A DNA stretch of 64,000 nucleotides from Mesaphorura yosii (Eukaryota; Arthropoda; Collembola; Poduromorpha; Tullbergiidae): positions 248,001 to 312,000 of the forward strand of contig WIXG01000022.1 of NCBI GenBank assembly GCA_009869945.1, written 5' to 3'. Made by a program: the position numbers and the translations under genes. Below the pieces are notes generated by a model, which saw only the letters and a list, made by a program, of their open reading frames with translations, did no database searches and was not told where the DNA came from. Shown one piece after another: positions 27,401 to 44,600 of this stretch; the stretch's first letter is position 1, and each line of letters starts with the position of its first letter.

Positions 27401-27849
27401 ATTAACACTAAAAACTACCGCCATCTGTTACAGTTTTTATCTTCGATAGAGGAACAATTAGACAATTGATGAGCATTTAGAAGTTACAAGTTTTAGGCTA
27501 TGAATTTGGTGTTTCATGAGTATTTGCGACCTACTACACCTTCCTTTCTCTTTCCGCTTCCGTCTAATTAATCGCTGGCTAATAATAATAATCTACCAAT
27601 CGGCACTTGACCAACTGCTGACCGTGATATATTTTTTCACGCTTGATCTACATCGTTAATAATTTTAACGTCTTAGCACGAGCGACGATGTTGGGAGACT
27701 ATAAATGAGAATTAACTTAAAAGCAATTACTGAGCAATTAAAGACGCCAACAACATTGTCTTGATTAACATCTGATCATATAAGATATAATTTGTTGTTT
27801 TACTTTAAATTTGTCACATTCTATACGCGTATATTTATGTGCATTTATT

Positions 27850-27863
27850 CCTTGCCTTGCCTT
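27850..27863. repeat. Short GGCAA pentamer run (CCTTG orientation)
   Basis: CCTTGCCTTGCCTT, nearly three units of the GGCAA variant read on the minus strand. Similar runs occur at 14094-14105 and 31418-31429. Confidence 0.55.
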
Positions 27864-30800
27864 AAAGCACTGAGAAAGGGAAGCCATCGCTGTTCTATTA
27901 CTGGCTCTCGTCGCCGTACCTCATTCTTGTATTGCGCGACAGCGACGAGAGAGAGCGAGGAAAGGAAAGGGAAAATTTATGTGCGAGTTGAGTCATTGAT
28001 TGAGAGAGGGCTTTTGATGTACTCTTATGAGTTTGTAACTGAAACAGAGCGGATTCTACTCGCTGAGCTTATTACGCCAGGCGCAAAGGCTTTTTTCATT
28101 TGATATTCAATTCAGAGTTGACAATTCGTATTTGATTGATATTTTAAATATTGCAATTTGAATTTTACAATTGTTAAGAAAAAATTCAAACCTGTAATGC
28201 TCCGTGGATTTAGTGAAATTTGTGTATCCAGCAAACATGATAATAATGACAATTCCATTAAAGTGGTAAAAAGCAACACACACTTGTCCACATTGAGTAA
28301 AATTGATGCACGCCAATTCACCAGCGTTCAAGCCGTCTAAGACTTTGGCGCACGAGCACTAATTCACCTTTTCACGATCTCTGATCTTTTCCAACTGAAT
28401 CAGATTCGTCCACGTCAAGGCGGCGAATGCCAGTTTCTTTAAGCCCAGGAAAAATTGGATCATAAATTCCATCGACAGGAAGGAAAATAAACAAAATATA
28501 AAATTTTTATAAATCTTTATGGCATGACGGTACGGCGAGGCATTGAAAAGCGGTACTTTTTACAGCACCCATTTCATTTGTCATGTTAAAAATCCCCTTG
28601 AAGAAAACAATCCTCCTACACGGACAATGTTTTTACAATCGCACGCTGAAAACATGGACTGGACCGTGGAATTGCGATTACCTTTTTTGCGTTGCATAAC
28701 AATATATCCAAGGAAGGTGGGAATAAAATGTTGGAAGGAAAAAGTAACTGTAGCTATACAGGCAAAAGGTTCAAGTTCAATATAATTCTTGTTGACCTGC
28801 TAAAAATTGGACCACGAACGACGGCAATGACATGCGCAAGATAATGGTGGCCTTGTTTAAGTGCCGTGCCTCGTTGCTCGCGTTATTGCACTTGAAAAGT
28901 GTAAACGTTGCGCGAGTGGATTTGTTACACAATATTATTTATTCATTTCGGTGTTGGAGTGAAAACGTAATGGCCTATTATAAAACAATAAAAAAGCCAT
29001 AAAACTTTTAGTCTGCTTCTGCTGCCAAGTTTGCTTCTGTAACTGCGCTGGCTTTATCAACATTGTCTGTATTGCATACGAATGGCCTGGGGTTGGATAG
29101 GTTATGGTTTTATGCGTATTCATAAATTAACACTTGAGCTTTTAGGTACTTTTGAGTGAAGCTTCTTCCTTGCTGCAGTAATTTAAAGATTTTTATTACT
29201 TCTAGGCAAGAAAATTCTGTTGAATGTTGTATTGCTGTCATTATATACACTTGTCTTTCAAAGACTCAGTTTGCTATCATTTTAAGCAAGGACTTGTGAC
29301 AATCACAAGCATAATCGGTTGTACTCCGTTTAAGATCCGTGGTTATTGCGCAACTGAGTAAGAATACAAAATATTTCTTGCCGCGTGGGTGTCCTTCCCA
29401 ATCACAATTCACAATTGTCACTCTGACGTCCCAGCTTTTAGCTTTTGTGTCTGTTTTTTTGTTTTCCGTACGAAATGTCCTTGATTAATTCATGATTATG
29501 AATACTTGCCAATTCTATAAAGTAGGCTTCAGTTCAGCAATTCAAATGCACACCGCCTCCAGCGCCTGCCTTCATTCGTCATGGACTCTCATTCAACTCT
29601 GAGAACTCTGTATCTACTTTAATGACAGAACGTGACTTGTTCGAAATCTCTAGAATCTGCCGAGACAATGATGAATTAACATAGGAATTAGTTGTGAAGA
29701 CACATGAGTCACATCGCAGTATCTACATCCAACGATCGACCGGATAGTCTTGAATGAGTAATAAATCAACTACTGCGTTAAAAATGTGGAGAATCTGCAG
29801 CCAGGCACCCACGGCCCCAACTCGGCTCGTCAATGTGACGAGCAGATGTGTCCTGAGCAAGAGTAAAAGAGTATTATTTGGTGAAGGATTGTGATACGTT
29901 GGAATTTTGTATTTAGACACAAAACGCACGATGAACATGCTGTGCTCCAGCGAGGGTTCAGCTATTTGTTGTGCCTGGCCACTAATCAAACTGAAACTCT
30001 GTAAATTGAGATGTTAAAAATTCAATTGAAAGAGCTGCATCTGTCTCCGTGTGCTCTTCTTTTCTATTCATTGCGCGTACCCGTTTTTGAATAAAACCCT
30101 CTAAATATAAAATGTAAACAGATTTTTTATATTTTTATTAAGTTGACCCCTTGCAGAGTCGCTTTCCATTTATTCACAATTTGCTTTGTTGGTTTTGTGC
30201 CTTCATAAAGGATAATTTTGTGTAATTTGGAAGTGGCTTGATAGAGATTGATGAAAAGGCTGGAAACGGATTTCTGTTTTTATCGCAAGAAGAGACTGAA
30301 ACCGTGCCTGATTTCTAAAAGCCCCTTAATTGTCATTAAGTGTTCATATTTAATTTAGTGTTAAAATAGCGCTTTGTTTCTTCCAATAACTTCAGCAATG
30401 CAATCATTTCCAAGAACGCTTTGGTGGCAAAAGTCGATCATAAAAATCAAAATGCTGCTCTTGAGCAACGGCTTTATTCTAATAGCTTGAAGCTACAATG
30501 ACGCCGTGTTGGCCTCCGGTCGGTCGACTGTACAAATGACGACGATTGCGTAATGTTAATGAAAGGAGCCGGGAACATGTGACGGGCACCAACAAATTCT
30601 GTTTTCCTCGTAGGTCGGTCACATTCTCTCGTTTCAGTTTCAGCTGTACTCGCGGACTGTGACTGTGAGTTAGTTACAGTTTTCACAATGAATAATCACA
30701 ATAATGGAAATAAGTACCCTGCAACTGTTTAACATTGGTATTTTGGGATTCTGATGCTGCCTCGCGCACGTAATAATGTGTTCCTTGTCATGTAATGAGC

Positions 30801-32357
30801 TCATGTTCGGAAAGGTTTTAAAAACCAATAATATGCAATACCCCGCGTTCCATGTTCACGTTACATTACAACGACATGTCATTCATATTGCACCAGAAAG
30901 AAGAAAAATTATATTCAGATGTTACGGACAAAAATGTAGCGCAGCCAGTCAGCCAGCGTTAAGTTAAGCCCTTATTTTTGTTATTTTATATGAGCATGTT
31001 ATTTCTAACCAAAAATATGTCACATCACTTTCGACAAACGCGAACCATCAACACAGCGACACAGTCTCACTTTTTATCCCAAGTAAATTGACATTAACCT
31101 TCCACGTTCAAGCCCACACTTCTCGACGTTAGCAAAAACCTGTTTCTGCCGTTTCTTCAATATTAACAGTGTTTTTGCGTACATTTCCGGTTGCAGCAGG
31201 GAAAACGCACGGCATCCATCATCTGAGCAAGACTCCGTAATTACTCGATGTGTGAAAAAAGTGCAGGCAGCGTGAGCACGGTTCTCTTCACGAAATTAAC
31301 TCAATTAACTCAACAATTTATAAATTACAGTCAACGGATAGAAGGCCGGATATCAAAAGCGTAATAAAAAGTTTCAGTCTGCTGCTTGTATCCCGTGCAC
31401 GGGTCTTCGCCGTGTGTTGCCTTGCCTTGTGGTGTGCGTGTTTCACTTTAATGGCATACGGAAGTTCATTGTGTTGTTTTGCCGTGTGTGTACAGGGGTT
31501 TGGTTCAGACCGACCAAATTAAATTAAATGATAATTTCAGGTGTTCAGTGTATCACCTCTCATAGTGTGTCAGTTCTCATTCATTTCGCCACTTTGGATG
31601 CGCGTAGAATGCCATGTGAAGAATTTGAACGTTGAATCTGAGTTCTTTAAGATGGCATGTATGGCAATGGTCCCCTGAACCCGTAATTTTCTGATTTATA
31701 AAAAAAAACGTGTGCACTATTCTGTGTTTGTACCTGCGAAGAGAGAGACGTGGATGAATTACATAATGCCGAAACTTCCAGGTTTGTGTCATGAGATGGA
31801 TAAATTAAGCCAACTTTGATTTGAATTACCTTTGCTTGAGTAATTTGATGCTGGTAACAAAAATATTTATGGAGTTGCATTAGTCAAAATATTTTGCCGG
31901 TCACCGTCGCTTTAAGTGAAATAGGAAAGACATACTACATAAATAGCACAGCAGTAATTTTGTTGGAGTAGGTCCGGCCGTCCCAACAGCTGTAAAATTA
32001 TGTTTTTGTAAGCTATTTATAATGACACGAATCAGAGCTCGACAGAAGCAAGAAACTATATTTATGCAAGAATCTTGTGGCATTTTGTTATTATTGTAAT
32101 ACATATCGCCTTTTGCTCTGCCTTTCCTGAACGAGCTCGGGACCAAAACGAAAAAACTGGTTTCCGTAAATTGCTCCCATGGGTTGAATTCTATTTAGTC
32201 GCTACAAGCACGCACGCGCTTTGAAATAAGATGAAAGTGCAAAAGGCACGAATCTGAAATGATTATTTTAAAATTCATTTATCACAATTATCACATAATT
32301 CCAAATGATGTGAAAGTACGCGAAGTTTTAATGAATGGTTTTCTTTTCTCTTTGCAG

Positions 32358-32703
32358 TGACACCGAAATGATTCAGGCTCTTTACAAGAAATCGTCATCG
32401 TCCTTAGCAAGAATTATAAAGATTTGAAGATATTCTCCGCGTAGGAGAGAGGAGATATAATTTCTTACTAGCGGATTTTCACTACTCGTCGATAATTATT
32501 TTCTATACAATTAACTAGCTCTTGAACTCCAAGTATACGATCCTTCGATAGTCGATTTGGTCTTATCGCCAGCAAACACACTTCGTTACTTTATAGTCAG
32601 AGATTGGCATTGTGACTTACGAATTCTCAAGTAAATAAAGTCCTTGAAACTGGATCCATCAACATTTACGACGTTGCCCCCAGCCCCAAATCATCACCAC
32701 AAC
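32358..32703 (+). other. Antp: Antp 5' UTR part of the first coding exon, with a 3' splice site
   Basis: A strong pyrimidine tract (TTTTCTTTTCTCTTTGCAG) ends at 32357, so the transcript most likely enters here from an upstream non-coding exon. The 346 bases that follow are untranslated. They carry one upstream ATG (32368) and in-frame stops, including TAA at 32632-32634, 72 bases before the Antp start. The upstream exon or exons and the promoter are not identified. They may lie farther upstream in this window or beyond its left edge. The acceptor is judged by motif only. Confidence 0.7.
32368..32427 (+). other. Upstream ORF in the Antp leader (19 codons)
   Basis: An ATG 11 bases into the leader exon opens a 19-codon frame with a Ser-rich centre (four consecutive Ser codons), ending in TGA at 32425-32427. 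It is the only ATG between the splice acceptor and the Antp ATG. Drosophila Antp leaders are long, contain several upstream AUGs and support internal initiation. By analogy this small frame may dampen or time Antp translation. No homology is claimed for the peptide, and it may have arisen by chance. Confidence 0.45.
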
Positions 32704-37202
<4,499 letters not shown>

Positions 37203-39490
37203 ATATTTTTAACTTGTCTTGCAAATTAATTGTAACTAATCCCTTAACGAGCCTAAAACATAAATGTCCATCTCATGTCATATGCGCAATAATTGGATTG
37301 CATTTCCTAATCCGACTACTCTTTTTGGATTACAGAGAAAGACAGCTCACCGTAAGCTCGCACCAGTTCATCGATGCGTTGCAGATGCCGCATCTGAATT
37401 CATCATGATCTTAATTCAACTCATCACCGATTGCTTTTCTCCCTTCACTTCGTCATGGTTTGATGTTTTGGTACCTTAATGCAGTGTTGTGTTTATGTAA
37501 CTCCCTGTGAAATGAAATCCTGCGAAATATCATCCTGAAACCAAGTTCAACCTACAATATACGTACACACTTAAAGTAATTACTCTTTCAAGTTACCCTT
37601 TTAAATTAATTACGGATAGGTATGAAAAATACGTACGAATTTCGTGGAGAATACTGTGCAAGTAACGTAGAGCTGTCGATGTTTAAATGAATGTGGTAGG
37701 CATGTACAATGGATGTATCATAGTATTCAGTAATGGATTTGTCGCATTTCTATGTTTAATTTGTAATTTCGTCGTAGATCTTTAGTTTTGATTTTGTGTT
37801 ATTGCAAAGAGGGGTTTGTGCAAATAATTCGACCTTTCCGTAGCGTAATTCGTCAAGCCAGGCATGGCGGCTAATGTCAGTGTCCTCCCACCAGTTGGCA
37901 GTTTTACTAAAACACTGCTACCCGTGTGTACGTGTGTCTTGTGCGTCAACGTTTCGTGCTGTGAATAATCAAGACTAGTGACCAGTGTTTAAATAACTAT
38001 TCGGCCCATCATATTTTGTCTGTTCGGAGTGTGTGTTTGTGTGTGATATCAACAAACTTCGTCGTTTGTGAATGATGCATCTGGATTTGGACCTCAGAAA
38101 TTCAATTACGAACAACAAGAGAAGACGACGGACGAGGACGTGTGCTTCTGAGGGATGAGTCTCATGTTTATTCTGTAATGATAGCAGTTAAGCTCTTACA
38201 TTTTTATCAGCACGATCGACTATTGCATGGCTTTCTCTTTCGAAGCGAATGCACCGGATTACAGTTCTTTACGCATTCATAAACATAAACCAAAACCACC
38301 CGATGAAACTTATCGTATTCTTTAAATTCAGAGTAATGGTCGTCTAATTTTACGTTAATTTGATCTCAAATTGAACCGGTGAGAAAGTTCGTAGTGCAAG
38401 CTTGTGAGCAGAACCAGACAGAGTATTGATTTTCCGAAAAATTTATAATGAAGTTTGGCTAGGGGCAACGAACGACAGAGTCTATCTAGTTTACCATCCA
38501 GGAACAAATAGTTACACTAAACCGCGTATACGAATTACAAGTTACAACCACACACCAAACCAATTAACCAAGTATACAAGCAAGGCGAGGGAGGCAACAT
38601 ATTATACGTATTGAAACTTTCATTATTGCCTAAATATTCTATTTAAATGATAATCCTATTTTATAAAGTGTGAAAAGCATTCAGTGAGAATAGCAACAGA
38701 TTCTTGTTTCATATAGAAAGTTCAAGTGATAATTTTTGCTGAGTATACGAATTACGAATTATTTAAACCAATTTTATTAATTTATATCTTTCGTTTAGAG
38801 TTAGCGAAGGACACACGAGGGACACATTTGCTCAGTCTTAACTTTTTCAGATTTATTCCATTGCGTCGAGCGTGTACAGTAACATAAACTGTAGAATCAT
38901 ACTTTTCGGCATAGTTCATGTTGTTTAGGCAAGTTAATGTCCAGTATTTCACACAATATCATTAGCAATGGCTTTACAACTCCAGTAAATATTTTCAATC
39001 CATTCGCACGACCATAAAACTGAAACCAACCTTGCACATTTTCTATAACACATGGACTTAGACTTTAGGTCTCAATTTAATGCGTGTTCGACGAAAAAGA
39101 ATCTGAGAATGACAGGGAATTTGTGTATTTAAATGATAAACTAAAATCCCCATTTTAATCTAAACGCATTATGATATTGTACTACTAAAATTCTAAGATT
39201 AATTGAATCATGCGTAATAGAATAGCGAGAAAATCTAAGAAAGGAAAGGACAGAAAGTGAACACGTTCTATAGCTCTATCTTATGTAGTCCTCAGTAAGG
39301 AATCTAACTTTAATTACTACTCCAGAATCTGCGTACGATTGATTAATTTACGGTTTACACGCCACGATAATTTAAGTTAATCCACGTCTACAAATTACAT
39401 GTATAAATACAAGCATTAGAATCTTAAACTTTTAAAAGGAAGAAATGGAAAATAGTATTATTATTTGACTTAATAAAATTATAGAAGAAA
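37203..39490 (+). other. Antp: Probable Antp 3' UTR
   Basis: A+T-rich sequence with many ATTTA and TAATT words follows the stop codon. It holds no credible coding frame. A GT-rich patch (GTGTGTGTTTGTGTGTG) lies at about 38028-38044. The first canonical polyadenylation hexamer I find is at 39472, which would give a 3' UTR of about 2.3 kb, similar in scale to the long 3' UTRs of Drosophila Antp. Non-canonical signals upstream cannot be excluded, so the right boundary is provisional. Confidence 0.5.
39472..39477 (+). terminator. Candidate Antp polyadenylation signal AATAAA
   Basis: This is the first canonical AATAAA I found downstream of the Antp stop codon, in a TTAATAAAATTATAG context. The downstream sequence has a T-rich block (TTATTTTTTCAATGG) at about 39512, which could serve as the downstream element. 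It is supported by motif and position only. Confidence 0.4.
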
Positions 39491-39722
39491 GGACCGAAAA
39501 TTGCTGAGTAGATTATTTTTTCAATGGAGATCAACATGTGATTATTATGCATCGCTGTCGCTAATTTGATAATCCGAATCACGGTCGACGTATTAAGTAA
39601 TAATTTCTAAGCACATTGCAAACACACGCTCGCAGTTTGTGAATTGTTGCTGCAAGGGATTACGTAATAACGTGCGGTGAATACAATCAAGAACAGAGAA
39701 CCCAATAATGTAAAAGTATGTC

Positions 39723-39757
39723 ATGGCATGGCATGGCATGGCAAGGCACGGCACGGC
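39723..39757. repeat. Pentamer array: four ATGGC units, then AAGGC/ACGGC variants
   Basis: Seven consecutive five-base units: ATGGC four times, AAGGC once, ACGGC twice, giving a 35-bp array just past the putative Antp polyadenylation signal. On the minus strand the first four units read GCCAT, the core of the Pleiohomeotic (PHO/YY1) site. A second short run (GCAAGGCAAGGCA) lies at 39801-39813. It could be a simple-sequence expansion or a dense binding array. Confidence 0.8.
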
Positions 39758-41591
39758 GCGGGCTGGTGATGGTTGTAGTAAATAGTAAGTTGCGTGCGTG
39801 GCAAGGCAAGGCACAGCCGAGCTGAGCGACTGAGTATGTTGCAAGAGGACGGTGGGTTTGGTTTGGTTTCAAGGCATTTTTTCTTGGTTCTAGGGCACTC
39901 AGTGCTTCGTACAGAGCCAGTTGTTGGCAGTACTACTCGCACATGTTCGTGTGCAGTGCGCAGTGTGTAGTCGTTGTATTCAAGTCGACAGACGGACAGT
40001 GATTAATCGTGGTTAGGAAGGATCGGGTGGAGTTTGAATATAGAAAAAGTATGGCTGCTTCATCCACGCGAAGTTCCATTGGCAGAAGCTTTGACACGAC
40101 ACTCATGATATGATAATGAGAATAAATCGTAGCTCATTTTCAGCTGTCAATCAAACCCGAAAAAAAACTTTTTTTCTCTCGCCTTTTCCCCCACACTCAT
40201 TGCACAACCGACTCTTGTATTATTACACTAAACCTCAAGGTATCGGCAACTGACGTCTAGTGGCCTCGCAAACAACTGCTCAGTCTTTTGGTAAAGTAGC
40301 GCAAGTTGGCGTTCACACGCTCACAACTCAAGATACGGGCCTCCAACACTTCGGCTCGCTCGCGCAACAATTCAGATGCTTGTTCCAACTAACAATCATT
40401 AAACTATAACAATCCTTCTACGAACATGCAGGCAAATTGCAAGGTGGCCTTCAAAACCTTCAAAATCTGTCGTAACGGAAGTACGGAATGCGTAGCTGCA
40501 ATTTAGGTTTATCTGAGAGAGAAGCCGCTTATTGACGATTATTGGCTGTAGAACTTTGACTTTATAATTAACCTCAACCTGTAAACTGCAAATACACTTG
40601 TTAGACTCACGATATACAGCGTGGTCAAAACTGAGGTATCTTGTATTGTATGAAGAATTTTTGTGAAAACACTAATTGGCGATTGAGTTGTGATTTTGGT
40701 TCTAGATTTCTAAAGATAATATTCGATTCCAAGAACATTCTAATGCTCAGAGATTATAATAGAGCACATTTTCGTTGAGTTTGAGCTACCAAGCAGGCAA
40801 GACTTTATCAAGATTCCAATTAATTATGCATGTATTATTTCTAAATATAAAGCGCCATAAATCTTGTTTGAAACCTAATCTCCTCTTTAGAAAACTCATC
40901 GATGACTGGTACAAATGCATTTCTTCTCGCCGAACGCACTTGTACACTCATGAACGTGTTTTTATTTTTAGCTTTTAAAAATATAGTTAATCAATTTCAA
41001 AATGAATCCTTCATACTTCGTTCACATCGCGGCATTATTGTTCCATTCATGAGCACACTACGTTGGGAGCGCATGCACTTGAGTTTATTTGAAGTACAGA
41101 ATGATAATGGCTCGAAGGTAAATTGACGGAATAGAAAATGGCCGGAATCGAAAATAATTAATCATTTTGGACAGACATTTTAGTCGGAGGAAGAAAAAGA
41201 GTCTGAAAAATACGCAGCATAAGACGAAAATATATTGAAACACGCCTTCCTTTCAATCATTGAGTTCTCTACGTCTCGGTGCTTTTGCTTTGCATTCATT
41301 CCAAACTCGCCCGCAATGTAAAGAAAAATAGAATTTCGGAGAAAGAGAAAAATGTATCTTTTCTTCTCTTCCTGGAAAATGGTTGAGATGGATGCAGGAG
41401 AAAAATGGAGAGATCCGATTTTTCTACTTATTTTCTCTTTACAAGCATAAGACAGGCTTTTATTTCGGAAAATCGCTTTTCTTAAAGTGTGGCATGCTTT
41501 CGCTAAGTACAAAAGCATAAACTAATGTTTTCTAAAAGCCCCGAATCTGTCTATCGTACGGCGCTGCATTTTTCTCTGAGAGTGCTTTGCG

Positions 41592-41611
41592 GCGGGATAA
41601 TTTTATCCCGC
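41592..41611. repeat. Perfect 9-bp inverted repeat GCGGGATAA/TTATCCCGC
   Basis: GCGGGATAA is followed by TT and TTATCCCGC. The core contains GGATTA-like half-sites (GGATAA/TTATCC) in opposite orientation, similar to the TAATCC class bound by K50 homeodomains but not identical, and GATAA words typical of GATA factors. It lies about 2.1 kb beyond the putative 3' end of Antp. Function unknown. Confidence 0.75.
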
Positions 41612-44600
41612 TAAAAGGAAAGGCGACTCAGCATTCAGGGCCGTACTCGCCCAGGCAGGCGCTTGCTCGCTCACTTGTAGCGGCAATTTTTATTTTCCGC
41701 ATGGCGAAAGATAGCACGGGAGCGGAGTGAAAGCGAAATACACGGTTGACTTTGACAAGAATAGATTCATACATGCTTTTGCTTTTCATGTAATTTTTTT
41801 TCAAGACGTAGCTCATAACTCACATTTTAACATCGAGTCGGCCACGCGTGTGTGCCTTGAGATTGATGCGTAGGAACTCCGCTCGAAAAGCAAACAGTCA
41901 GTCGGCTGACTGGAATTGGAATCTGGAAGTTGAGTCCATCCATCTTGTGAAGGAAGCCATGATTAGTTTTCGAATTCGGAGGAAATTAGTAAAGCCAGTG
42001 TAGCATGATGATGCGAGAGGAAGAGAAGCAAGAGCAAAGCAAAGAAATTGATCGAAAAGTGCTGGGCTGCTAGAATGTTAACTAATGTAGTGATCTTGAA
42101 GCGTGGCTAATGCTGGGTATTGATTCAGTGCCTTCCAGCACAGAAACCAATCTACAGCCAAGCCAAGTCAGTGGAGTGCCTGTCTGCTTGCTAGGAAATA
42201 ATTCAAGTCACATTGTACGCAGCACAAAAGAAATCGAAACTTGTGTATGTCACGTTGGCGGCTATTCATTCCTCTTTTTTCTGCTTCAATTCCAAAATTC
42301 TCGTTCCCTGAATTTGAAGTATTGAAATACCTCCCACATATTATAAATAGAATTCAATAGAAATCTTTGCTCTGGCCCGGCTTTTCTTTTCTCGGGAGTC
42401 GCGATGACAAATGCAATGCTCTGAACAGCGCCGTGACAAAGACAGGGATAAAGAATGGAATGTCAGTAATTCAGTTTCGCTTTCTTCTAATTTTTCTTCG
42501 GCCATATACTCGTAGCTTGCGCTGCTTGCTTGTCCTAGCAATCAGCGGCTTGCCTCGGCTCCGCTACGGAAGGACTCTTGAACTCGATTGTACCAAAGTT
42601 TATTTAAGAGTGAAAGAAAAATGTGACCAAATCACATTTGAGTCTACTTTGGTATTTTCTCTTTAGCTTTCTCTTTTGTGCGAGCGACCTCATGTAATGT
42701 GTTTCAGATAAAGTTGGGCTGGCTACAACAATGAACAGGAAAAGTTTCTAAAACAGAGAAGCATCCTGAAAGTTTATTTCACTCCACAGCCGATTCATTC
42801 ACTCAGGCGCGGATTCTGCACTGTTTCTGTCACAGAAAGGGTCCATGTACGTACGCCGTGCGGGCTACACAGCGAATAAATTGTGTGCGTACCATCATGA
42901 TTATTTTGAAAGAACAAGTTGACAGTATTATTTATTCACCATTACATCAAATTGAAAAAAATACAAAAAGTGGTAAAAGGAGGAGAAGAGAATTGTGTAA
43001 TCATGCTGATGGAAAATCATAAATCATAATTTACAGAAATTTCTTGCGCCGCGCGAGGAACTCTGCACTGCAGCAGTGTGATGCTTGTATTTTTCATTTG
43101 TGGCACAAAGAGATGGGGAAATTGAATTGAAATTGTGTGACAATCACTCTTTACTTGTTTTTCTCTGTTTTTGTCACAAGAATCTTTGTCATCCACGAGA
43201 CATGGCCAAGCTCAGGCGTTAGACATTGTCGCATTGTTGCTGAAGCAGCACACATTTGCAGTGTGCGGCTGGGTTAATCGCAGACGCAGGCAATAGGCGA
43301 CATTGACATGACCCTTGTCAACGTCAGCTTGTGTTTACGCTTTCCTGCATGCTCATCTTTTAACATGGACAGATGGAATTCGTCAAGTTGGAATATTTTT
43401 ATGAAGAATTACCATTTGCGTTAATATTGAAGCGGCAGCAGCAGCCGGTGTGGGACTCGCCTTATAAATGCGGTCTTTCATTTTTGTTACGTAAGGTTAG
43501 GTCGCGATAAGAATCTCCAAGAATCCAGCTTTCGTGTGTGCAAGAGTGCAAGAACATGTACCTACATCGTTGCTGAATCTGAAACCAGAACCATGGGTGG
43601 TTCTTCCCAAAAGATGTACATGCACAGACTGCGGGCGTACTGGAACACATGATTCTTGCTTGTACTACATTATAATTGCATTTTAGTGCCTCCAGCGCTG
43701 TAAACTGGCATCTTGCATGGCGCCTTTGGCCGTACGTTGTTGTGGTCGTGCTTGAGAAGCGAATTTCTGAATTCATGTGTTCTTAAGAAGGGAGATAGGA
43801 ATCCACGAGTCTTCCCGTTCATGTTTAGAGAAGGAAACCCACACTTTTCTCGCGGGATTTCAGCCTTGTATTCTCACGTAATTCCAGCACACGTTTCCTT
43901 CACTCAAAAGTTTTGCTCTAGCCCAGGCTGGACTAAAACATTTCTGTTCATCTTTTGAGAAATTCCCATTTGGGTTTCTGTCTTAGAGTTGAGAATTTTT
44001 CCAAAGTACAGCCTTCGATCCACGATGCAAGAATACATCTTCGTCTCATTCAAAAACACCCTTCGGCTCTCACGTTTCTCTTCCTCTCATCTCCAAACTC
44101 ATCTGCGCTTTTCCCTCATGCAGCATGCTGTCTTCGGTCTTTGGAGAATTAAATTTTTATTTTTACTCATCTTCGCCCGACTTGTCTTTCTCACTTTTTC
44201 ATAATCTTCAGAAATAATCTTTCATACTTGAACTTGTTATAGCCAACTCATGATTATGAGCCGCTTGAAGGCCCTGCTTACCCGATTTTCGGATTGTTTC
44301 TGGTCAAAAGTGAATTTAGTACAATATCGATTAAAATTTACAAAATCTCGACCCTTGCTACGCTAGCATCGCAAGAATCTGTTATTGTTCCTTTCTTCAT
44401 TATTTTTTCATTTGAAGTTCAATTTCAGCCACGCTCACAAAATATTTACAACGAAATTATTCCTTCCTCGTACAGCATATTTGCCGCGTACAGCCATACT
44501 GATTGCACAAAAATTTCATTTATTATTTCGGCACGGCTCAGAGCGCCCTGGCCAGAACGCAGAACGTTGCACTGCATATTTTCGTCGGAGGAGATTTAAA

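Larger units (their letters stand above)
15727..32357. other. Non-coding DNA between candidate recursive splice site and Antp leader exon
   Basis: No gene recognised. Open frames such as 17167-17661 (+) and 24525-24962 (-) lack any domain. A donor-like GTGAGT occurs at 19177 (context GAGTCG|GTGAGT), without a matching exon start. Short tandem repeats are listed separately. If the Antp leader exon is spliced to a distal first exon, this stretch is intron. Confidence 0.5.

Noticed and set aside
1-32357. Ubx coding exons expected upstream of Antp
   Set aside because: No homeodomain-encoding frame occurs in this stretch on either strand, so Ubx must lie outside the window.
32644-32703. N-terminal extension of Antp from an in-frame TTG at 32644
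   Set aside because: It is not an ATG, the extension has no match to known Antp N-termini, and the ATG at 32704 begins the conserved M-x-SYF box in good context.
39890-40070. Possible promoter and first exon (TCAGTG initiator-like word, GTG-rich leader, ATG at about 40050)
   Set aside because: No downstream promoter element at the expected spacing, and the ATG opens only a very short frame.
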